Positions 8,277 to 13,354 of a DNA stretch of 47,260 bases are shown piece after piece. Source of the DNA: Erythrobacter sp. (lineage in GTDB: Bacteria; Pseudomonadota; Alphaproteobacteria; Sphingomonadales; Sphingomonadaceae); contig JAPYPR010000011.1 in assembly GCA_029937545.1 (NCBI GenBank), positions 35,203-82,462 on the forward strand, given 5' to 3'. The notes under the pieces were generated by a model. It worked only from the letters and a program-made list of their open reading frames with translations. It was not told the origin of the DNA and did not search any database. The translations under genes were made by a program, and so were the position numbers. Numbering within the stretch: position 1 is the stretch's first letter; the number at the start of each line of letters is the position of its first letter.

Positions 8277-8734
8277 CGGCTCCCAGCTCTACCCTGCGCA
8301 TTGCCGGCTATGCCGCGCTGTTCGACCGCGCCGATGGTGTGCGCGACACGATCCGTCCCGGTGCTTTCCGCAGGACACTCGCCGAGCGGCGCGCGCCCTT
8401 CCCGCTCTATTGGCAGCACCGCCCCGACCAGCGCATCGGCTGGGTCGAAACCGCGGGCGAGGACGAACGCGGGCTGCGGATCGTCGCACAGATAGACAAC
8501 CCCGATGGCCGCGCCGCGAAACTGCTCCGCGAGCGCGCGGTGAACGGCCTCAGCTTCGGCTACCGCGCACGCGCCTATCGCCATACCATCGCAGGGCGTG
8601 AACTGGCGGACATCGAACTGTTCGAAGTGAGCGTGGTGACGCACCCGCTGCAGAACGACGCCCGCATCCATTTTTTCTCGACGCTCTCAGACGCCGGGCG
8701 CGAGCCATCCGGCTCGCTTGGCTTCGCGGCATAA
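8273..8734 (+). CDS. GTA HK97-family prohead protease (orfg4)
   Basis: A 153-residue serine protease of the HK97 prohead family (U35-like) that trims the capsid scaffold region during maturation. Motifs: GYAALFDRADGVRDTIRPGAF, LYWQHRPDQRIGWV (catalytic His) and VNGLSFGYRAR (catalytic Ser), then ELFEVSVVTHPLQNDA. GTG 8273 starts inside the stop of the preceding gene (GTGA). The last 15 residues (SDAGREPSGSLGFAA) and the stop are encoded by the edge of repeat element A (8686-8970): the terminal hairpin of that element matches copies B and C. The native C-terminus therefore probably ended near HFFSTL and was extended by the element. Confidence 0.9.
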   Translation: MTAPSSTLRIAGYAALFDRADGVRDTIRPGAFRRTLAERRAPFPLYWQHRPDQRIGWVETAGEDERGLRIVAQIDNPDGRAAKLLRERAVNGLSFGYRARAYRHTIAGRELADIELFEVSVVTHPLQNDARIHFFSTLSDAGREPSGSLGFAA

Positions 8735-8970
8735 GCCGCGGCGGCCAGTCGGCCTTGCCCCGCTACGCTCGGTTCTCTGGGAGACGCGAGCTAAGCGACA
8801 GCTCATCCCTACTCACTCCCAGAGTACCGGGCCGATGGAGGCCCGGCAAGCACGGAAGTGCACCTGTAGTGCGCTGGCCAAAGGCCACCTGCACGTGCGC
8901 CCGCAGCGGGTGCAGCTTGCTGCACGTCAAGCGAGGACGAGTCCGCGGATGCGGACTCGCAAACACAAAC
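8686..8970 (-). repeat. Structured intergenic element, copy A (inverted)
   Basis: Read on the minus strand this matches copies B and C. It starts with TTTGTGTTT, then hairpin GTCCGC-ATCC-GCGGAC (8956-8941), CGTCCTCGCT-like box, the invariant hairpin GTGCAG-CAAG-CTGCAC, CCGCTGCGGG, a CCGGG/CCCGG stem, CCCAGAG.ACCGAGCG, hairpin GGCC-GACT-GGCC (8754-8743), hairpin CGCGGC-TTAT-GCCGCG (8740-8725), AGCCAAG and the end hairpin GCGAGCC-GGAT-GGCTCGC (8717-8700). Its right edge in this orientation lies inside the protease gene. An extra stretch makes it longer than B and C. Confidence 0.85.
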
Positions 8971-8998
8971 CACGCCCCCTGAAGAAAGAGGACTACCT

Positions 8999-10177
8999 AT
9001 GGATATTACCGTGACCCCCGCCGCGACGACCGTGGCGACCGATCCGGCCGCAAGCCAGGCCGAGGCGAGCTTCGACATCGTCGCGCGCCAGGACAAGACC
9101 GAAGCCGACGTCGCAAGCCTGCGCTCCGATGTCGACGAGGTGAAGGCCCGTGTCGACAAGATCGCGCAGGCCGCAACGCGCCCCGCCCGCCCCGTCATCG
9201 GCGGCACCGAGCAGGCCGCGCCCGAAGTCAAGGGCTTCGTCGACAGCTACCTGCGCCGTGGTGCCACCGCCGAGTACAAGTCGATCAGCGGGGCCGTGCC
9301 GTCCGACGGCGGCTATGCCGTGCCCCGCCAGATCGACGCGATGATCGCTCGCGAGCTGACCGAGATCAGCCCGATCCGCGCCATCGCGCAGGTCGTGCAG
9401 ACCGGCAGTGCGGGCTATCGCAAGCTCGTTTCCACCGGCGGTACGGCTTCGGGCTGGGTCAGCGAAACCGCCGGTCGTCCCGAAACCGACACGCCGAGCT
9501 TCAGCGAGATTGCCCCGCCGACGGGCGAGCTCTACGCCAATCCGGCGGCATCGCAGGCCATGCTCGACGATGCGGGCTTCGACCTCGAAAGCTGGCTGGC
9601 GAGCGAGATCGCGATGGAATTCGCCCGCGCCGAGGGCGCTGCCTTCGTCAATGGCACCGGTTTCAACCAGCCCGAGGGCTTCCTCAACGCGCCGGTTTCC
9701 ACCCAGGCCGACGGCAGCCGCAATTTCGGCGCGCTGCAATATGTCGGCAGCGGCGATGCGGATGGCTTCGACACCAATCCCGATGCCAAGCTGATCGACC
9801 TCGTCCACACGCTCAAGGCCGGCCATCGCCAGGGCGCGAGCTTCGTGATGAATTCGGCAACGTTGGCCGAGGTCCGCAAGCTCAAGACCGCCGACGGCGC
9901 GTTCCTGTGGCAGCCGGGCCTGGTCGAGGGCCAGCCCGACCGCCTGCTCGGCTATCCGGTGGTCGAAGCCGAAGACATGCCCGACATCGCGGCGGGCACC
10001 TTCCCGATCGCCTTCGGCAATTTCCGCCACGGCTATCTGATCGCCGAACGCAGCGCCACGCAGGTGCTGCGCGATCCCTTCACCAACAAGCCCTTCGTCC
10101 ACTTCTACGCGACCAAACGCGTTGGCGGGCAAGTGCTGGACAGCAATGCGATCAAGCTCCTGAAGATCGAGCTTTAG
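8999..10177 (+). CDS. GTA major capsid protein (HK97 fold, orfg5)
   Basis: A 392-residue HK97-type capsid precursor. Residues about 1-75 form the charged, coiled-coil delta domain (VASLRSDVDEVKARVDKIAQA) removed by the prohead protease. The mature shell follows: VKGFVDSYLRRG, SDGGYAVPRQID, LYANPAASQAMLDDAGFDLESWL, FVNGTGFNQPEGFL, and VLRDPFTNKPFVHFYATKRVGG near the end. AGAGGA lies 6 bases before ATG 8999. It sits alone between inverted element copies A and B and has its own terminator, unlike the tightly packed genes around it; this may serve the high copy need for capsid subunits. Confidence 0.95.
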   Translation: MDITVTPAATTVATDPAASQAEASFDIVARQDKTEADVASLRSDVDEVKARVDKIAQAATRPARPVIGGTEQAAPEVKGFVDSYLRRGATAEYKSISGAVPSDGGYAVPRQIDAMIARELTEISPIRAIAQVVQTGSAGYRKLVSTGGTASGWVSETAGRPETDTPSFSEIAPPTGELYANPAASQAMLDDAGFDLESWLASEIAMEFARAEGAAFVNGTGFNQPEGFLNAPVSTQADGSRNFGALQYVGSGDADGFDTNPDAKLIDLVHTLKAGHRQGASFVMNSATLAEVRKLKTADGAFLWQPGLVEGQPDRLLGYPVVEAEDMPDIAAGTFPIAFGNFRHGYLIAERSATQVLRDPFTNKPFVHFYATKRVGGQVLDSNAIKLLKIEL

Positions 10178-10183
10178 GTCGCG

Positions 10184-10223
10184 AAACACGGGCGGAGTTA
10201 CCCCTTCTCCGCCCGTGTTTTTT
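10184..10223 (+). terminator. Perfect intrinsic terminator after the capsid gene
   Basis: AAACACGGGCGGAG (10184-10197) pairs perfectly with CTCCGCCCGTGTTT (10207-10220) across a 9-base loop, and the 3' arm runs into six T residues (10218-10223). It is 6 bases after the capsid stop and inside the GTA cluster, so g6 onward need read-through, antitermination or another promoter. Confidence 0.9.
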
Positions 10224-10462
10224 GTATTTCGAACCCGCATCCGCGGGTCCGTCCTCGCTAGACGTGCAGCAAGCTGCACCCGCTGCGGGGCGGCCACTTG
10301 GCCTTGCCGGGCCTCCGCCGACCCGGATCCAGCGCGAAACTATCCCCTTCCAGAGCACCGAGCGAAGCGAGGCAAGCGCGACTGCGCGCCCGCAGCGACG
10401 CGGACGCAGTCCGCATGAGCGAGGATAGCCAAGGCTGCGGATGCAGCCGCCGGCGCTTGAGG
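10221..10462 (+). repeat. Structured intergenic element, copy B
   Basis: Follows the capsid terminator immediately. Order: TTTGTATTTCGA, hairpin ACCCGC-ATCC-GCGGGT (10233-10248), CGTCCTCGCT, hairpin GTGCAG-CAAG-CTGCAC, CCGCTGCGGGG, CCGGG/CCCGG stem, CAGAGCACCGAGCGAAGCG, hairpin GCGC-GACT-GCGC (10376-10387), hairpin GCGGAC-GCA-GTCCGC (10400-10414), AGCGAGGATAGCC-type box, end hairpin GGCTGC-GGAT-GCAGCC (10433-10448), CGCCGGCGCTTGAGG. Same orientation as C; inverted relative to A. The remaining bases up to 10488 hold a spacer with AAAGGA serving g6. Confidence 0.88.
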
Positions 10463-10488
10463 ACCTCAAACAAAGGAACACCAATTCC

Positions 10489-11022
10489 ATGCGCCAAATC
10501 GTGACGCAGGCCGAGTTCACCCAGCTCCCGCTTGCCGAACTCAAGACCTGGCTGGCGATCGGGGGGACGCGGGACGATGCCGTTCTTGCAACCCTCCTCG
10601 ATGCTGCGGGGACGATGTGCGAACACTTCACCGGACTCGCCCCGCTCAAGATGACGGTGCGCGAGCACATCGAGGCTTCGCAAACATGGCAGGTGCTGCC
10701 ATCGCGTCCGTTCCTGGCCATCCAGTTAATCGAAGCCATCGCCCAGGACGGTACCAGGCGGCTACTCTCGACGAGCGAATATGCAGTCGAGCTTGGTGAC
10801 GGAGCTCGCTTTCGCTTGACCCGACCCATCGCCGAAAACCGGCTCGCCGTGACCTATACCGTGGGGTTGGCGGACAATTGGGAAACACTCGAGTCCGGCC
10901 TTCGCCACGGCATCGTGCGCTTCGCTGCTCATGCCTTTCGCGAGCGCGACCAAGGCGGCGATAATGCGGTGCCGAGCGCTGTCGCGGCGCTCTGGCGACC
11001 CTGGCGCAGGATGAAGCTGTGA
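10489..11022 (+). CDS. GTA head-tail connector (orfg6, adaptor type)
   Basis: A 177-residue protein in the orfg6 position, matching phage connector proteins of the gp6/adaptor type: an all-helical front (FTQLPLAELKTWLAI, DAVLATLLDAAGTMCEHFTGL) resembling four-helix adaptors, a central beta region (REHIEASQTWQVLPSRPF; RLLSTSEYAVELGDGARF) and a helical end (LRHGIVRFAAHAFRERD). It would form the ring below the portal. ATG 10489 is used because AAAGGA lies just upstream and after element B; the earlier in-frame ATG (10441) is inside that element. It overlaps the next small ORF by GTGA. Confidence 0.85.
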   Translation: MRQIVTQAEFTQLPLAELKTWLAIGGTRDDAVLATLLDAAGTMCEHFTGLAPLKMTVREHIEASQTWQVLPSRPFLAIQLIEAIAQDGTRRLLSTSEYAVELGDGARFRLTRPIAENRLAVTYTVGLADNWETLESGLRHGIVRFAAHAFRERDQGGDNAVPSAVAALWRPWRRMKL

Positions 11023-11165
11023 GCTTCGCCGCCGTAACCCGCGCCCTCACCCGCCGCGCAGCGCGCATCGCGCAGGCGCGCGCCGAATTGCGCCGCCGCA
11101 GCGATCCCGCCCGCTGGCGCCAGCCGCGCCTGCTGTGGCCCGACTTCACCCGGAGGCCCGAATGA
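11019..11165 (+). CDS. Small Arg-rich protein in the orfg7 position (48 aa)
   Basis: Starts at GTG 11019 inside the g6 stop (GTGA) and ends with TGA sharing bases with the g8 ATG (ATGA at 11162-11165). That chain of overlaps, the lack of any other frame filling the gap, and a coherent sequence (VSFAAVTRALTRRAARIAQA, later RWRQPRLLWPDFTRRPE) argue it is real. It is strongly basic. RcGTA orfg7 encodes a larger connector protein here, so this may be a reduced or replaced g7. No domain is recognisable. Confidence 0.65.
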   Translation: MSFAAVTRALTRRAARIAQARAELRRRSDPARWRQPRLLWPDFTRRPE

Positions 11166-11569
11166 GTATCCTCATGATGGAAAGCGCCCTGCGCCGCGCG
11201 CTGGTCGAGTGGCTGCGCGCCGACAGCACGCTCGCCGGCCTGCTGAATGCAGTTGAGGAGGAAGGGCCGGTCGCCGCCAGCCCGCCCTCGCTCGCCATCG
11301 TCGCCTCCGCGGCGGCGGACCGCAGCCACAAGACCGGCACGGGCCGCGAGGTCCGGATCGCCTTCGAACTGATCGACCGGACCGACGATCCCGCCGCAAC
11401 CGCCGCCATCGCAGGGCGGATCGAGCATCGCATTGCTACGCTCGCCCCCGGCCAGACCGGCTTTCGCATCGCGACCACGCAATTCCTGCGCAGCCGCGTC
11501 GAACGCCGCGCCCGTAGCGCTCGCGCGGTGCTGCTCGAATACCGCTTCCTCATTTTTGCAACGGAGTAA
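11162..11569 (+). CDS. GTA tail terminator/completion protein (orfg8, DUF3168)
   Basis: A 135-residue DUF3168-type protein: helix MESALRRALVEWLRADSTLAGLL, then strands and helix SLAIVASAAADRSH, EVRIAFELIDR, AIAGRIEHRIATL, and RFLIFATE at the end. Family members resemble tail terminator proteins capping the tail tube where it joins the head. It starts at ATG 11162, overlapping the previous small ORF, and stops 6 bases before the major tail protein gene. Confidence 0.85.
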   Translation: MSILMMESALRRALVEWLRADSTLAGLLNAVEEEGPVAASPPSLAIVASAAADRSHKTGTGREVRIAFELIDRTDDPAATAAIAGRIEHRIATLAPGQTGFRIATTQFLRSRVERRARSARAVLLEYRFLIFATE

Positions 11570-11575
11570 TTCGCC

Positions 11576-11983
11576 ATGACAGCCCAGAAAGGCGCCGCCT
11601 TCCTCCTCAAGATCGGGGACGGCGGATCGCCGCAGACCTATGAAACCGTCGCCGGCCTGCGCACCACGCAGATGTCGATCAACGGCGACACCGTCGTGGT
11701 GACCACCAAGGAATCGGGCGGCTGGCGCGAGCTGCTGTCGGGCGCGGGCACGCGCTCGGTCTCGGTCTCGGCGAGCGGCATCTTCCTCGGCTCGGACGCC
11801 GAAGACCGGGTGCGCGCAAATGCGCTTGCCGGCACGCTCGATGCCTACGAGCTATCGTTCGAGGACGGCGCGAAGATGCGCGGCCAGTTCCTCGTCCAGC
11901 GGCTCGACTATGCCGGAGATTTCAACGGCGAACGAACCTACTCGGTGCAGTTGGAAAGCTCCGGCCAGGTGGTGCCGGTATGA
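11576..11983 (+). CDS. GTA major tail tube protein (orfg9, TP901-1 family)
   Basis: A 135-residue tail tube subunit of the TP901-1 major tail protein family. It has the typical opening KGAAFLLKIGDGGSPQTYETV, the loop MSINGDTVVVTTKESGGWRELL, and the closing strand pair GQFLVQRLDYAGDFNGERTY. Hexameric rings stack around the tape measure to make the tube. The ribosome site is ACGGAG, 9 bases before ATG 11576. Its stop overlaps the next start (ATGA). Confidence 0.93.
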   Translation: MTAQKGAAFLLKIGDGGSPQTYETVAGLRTTQMSINGDTVVVTTKESGGWRELLSGAGTRSVSVSASGIFLGSDAEDRVRANALAGTLDAYELSFEDGAKMRGQFLVQRLDYAGDFNGERTYSVQLESSGQVVPV

Positions 11984-12315
11984 GCCGCGCTCAAGTAGCC
12001 GAAGGCGGTAGCGCAAACAGGGTTCGCGGAGAGGCGACGCTCTGCATTGGCGGCAGGGATCACCTCCTCCGCCCCAGCTTCGATGCGCTGGTACGGGCGG
12101 AGGAGGAACTCGGCCCGCTGTTCGCGCTGGTCGAGCGGGCGGGCGAGGGCAAACTGCGCCTCGCCGAAATCGTGGCGCTGTTCTGGCATTGCCTGGCCGA
12201 TCGCGAGCGCATCGGGCGCGAGGAGGTGGGCGAGGCAGTGATGGCGCAGGGGCTGGCCGCCAGTGCCAAACCGCTGCGCGTGCTGCTCGGCGAAATCCTG
12301 AAGGGTTCGGGATGA
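11980..12315 (+). CDS. GTA_gp10-family tail assembly protein (orfg10)
   Basis: A 111-residue protein of the GTA gp10 family: EATLCIGGRDHLLRPSFDAL, then RAEEELGPLFALVERAGEGKL, LAEIVALFWHCLADRERI and VGEAVMAQGL. Together with g10.1 it occupies the place of the paired tail assembly chaperones (G/GT-like) between tube and tape measure genes, so a chaperone role for the tape measure is inferred. Overlaps by ATGA at both ends. Confidence 0.87.
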   Translation: MSRAQVAEGGSANRVRGEATLCIGGRDHLLRPSFDALVRAEEELGPLFALVERAGEGKLRLAEIVALFWHCLADRERIGREEVGEAVMAQGLAASAKPLRVLLGEILKGSG

Positions 12316-12506
12316 GCGAGCGTTTCGCGGACATGGCGCTGCGCTGCGCAGGGGTGTCCGCGAGCGTGTTCGGTTGGACGCCCGACACCTTCTGGAACGC
12401 CACCCCGGCGGAGCTGCTCGCCAGCCTCTCGCCGCCTACAGCTTCCGATACACCGCCCACCCGCGACCAGATCGTGCGGATGATCGAAAGGGATGACAAT
12501 GGATGA
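12312..12506 (+). CDS. Phage/GTA tail assembly chaperone (orfg10.1)
   Basis: A 64-residue protein starting at ATG 12312 within the g10 stop. Conserved features of this small family are the early FADMALRCAGV helix, FGWTPDTFWNATPAEL, and the C-terminal TRDQIVRMIERD helix. It overlaps the tape measure gene start by 8 bp. The pairing g10/g10.1 mimics frameshift-linked chaperones of other siphophages, but here they are separate overlapping genes. Confidence 0.87.
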   Translation: MSERFADMALRCAGVSASVFGWTPDTFWNATPAELLASLSPPTASDTPPTRDQIVRMIERDDNG

Positions 12507-13077
12507 CGATATCGACGAGCTGATCGTCTCGGTGCGGGCCGATACGCAGGCCTTTGCCGCCGACATGCAACAGATGCGCGGGAGTTTCGACGGCACGCTG
12601 GTGGACGGCTTCGAAAAGGCAGGCGATGTGCTCGAACGCGGACTGGTCAGCGCGATCCGCAAGGGCAGCCTCGGCTTCGACGATCTGAAGCGGACCGCCA
12701 CCGCAGTGCTCGACCAGATCGCCGCGCAGGCGCTGCAGCTGGGGCTGGATTCGCTGTTCGGCGGCAAGGGCGGGCAGGCAGGCGGCTTCGGCGGCCTGTT
12801 CCAGGGTGCGCTCGGCGCGCTGTTCGGCCTTCCCGGCCGCGCGACCGGCGGCCTCGTCGGCCCGGACAAGCCCTATCTCGTCGGCGAGCGCGGGCCGGAA
12901 CTGTTCGTCCCCACCAGCGCTGGCCGCGTGGAGCCGAACATCGGCGGCGGCGGGAGAAGCACGGATGTGCGCGTCGCCATCAACCTCTCCACCCCGCGCG
13001 GCACCAGCGCGCCAGTCGCCATGCAGCGCAGTTCAAGGCAGGTGGCAGCGGCGGTGCGGCGGGCGTTTTTGTCTTAG
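12499..13077 (+). CDS. GTA tape measure protein (orfg11, very short)
   Basis: A 192-residue tape measure-like protein; short tape measures are typical of GTAs with tails of only tens of nanometres. Helical front (IDELIVSVRADTQAFAADMQQM, DDLKRTATAVLDQIAAQALQ), then a Gly/Ala/Phe-rich hydrophobic middle (GGFGGLFQGALGALFGL) and the phage-type end RATGGLVGPDKPYLVGERGPELFVP. ATG 12499 is chosen over ATG 12493 because GAAAGGG (12486-12492) would abut the latter with no spacing. Element C follows it. Confidence 0.9.
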   Translation: MDDDIDELIVSVRADTQAFAADMQQMRGSFDGTLVDGFEKAGDVLERGLVSAIRKGSLGFDDLKRTATAVLDQIAAQALQLGLDSLFGGKGGQAGGFGGLFQGALGALFGLPGRATGGLVGPDKPYLVGERGPELFVPTSAGRVEPNIGGGGRSTDVRVAINLSTPRGTSAPVAMQRSSRQVAAAVRRAFLS

Positions 13078-13091
13078 GCTCAATCAAAGTC

Positions 13092-13335
13092 TTTGTTTTT
13101 CGCACCGACATCCGTCGGCGCGTCCTCGCTAGACGTGCAGCAAGCTGCACCCGCTGCGGACGGGCGGTCACCCTTGCCGGGACTCCACCGGCCCGGAGCC
13201 AGCGCTTACCTAAACCCCTCCCAGAGCACCGAGCCGTAGGCGAGGCAAGCGCGACTGCGCGCCCGCAGCGACGCGACCGCAGGTCGCATTAGCGAGGATA
13301 GCCAAGGCTGCGGATGCAGCCGCCGACGCTTGAGG
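13092..13335 (+). repeat. Structured intergenic element, copy C
   Basis: Lies between the tape measure and g12 genes. Order as in copy B: TTTGTTTTTCGC, hairpin CCGAC-ATCC-GTCGG (13105-13118), CGTCCTCGCT, hairpin GTGCAG-CAAG-CTGCAC, CCGCTGCGG, CCGGG/CCCGG stem, CCCAGAGCACCGAGC, hairpin GCGC-GACT-GCGC, hairpin GCGACC-GCA-GGTCGC (13273-13287), AGCGAGGATAGCCAAG, end hairpin GGCTGC-GGAT-GCAGCC (13306-13321), CGCCGACGCTTGAGG. AAAAAGGA follows, the ribosome site of g12. Confidence 0.88.
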
Positions 13336-13354
13336 CCAACAAAAAGGAAATCTT

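Noticed and set aside
8718..9014. Short ORFs within the elements (for example over 8718-9014 and 10215-10418)
   Set aside because: They follow the structured element, shift frame between copies A, B and C, and have no ribosome sites. Conservation is in stems and loops, not codons.
8686..13335. CRISPR array as an explanation for the repeats
   Set aside because: Only three dispersed copies of more than 200 bp, thousands of bases apart and in two orientations; there are no spacers and no cas genes.
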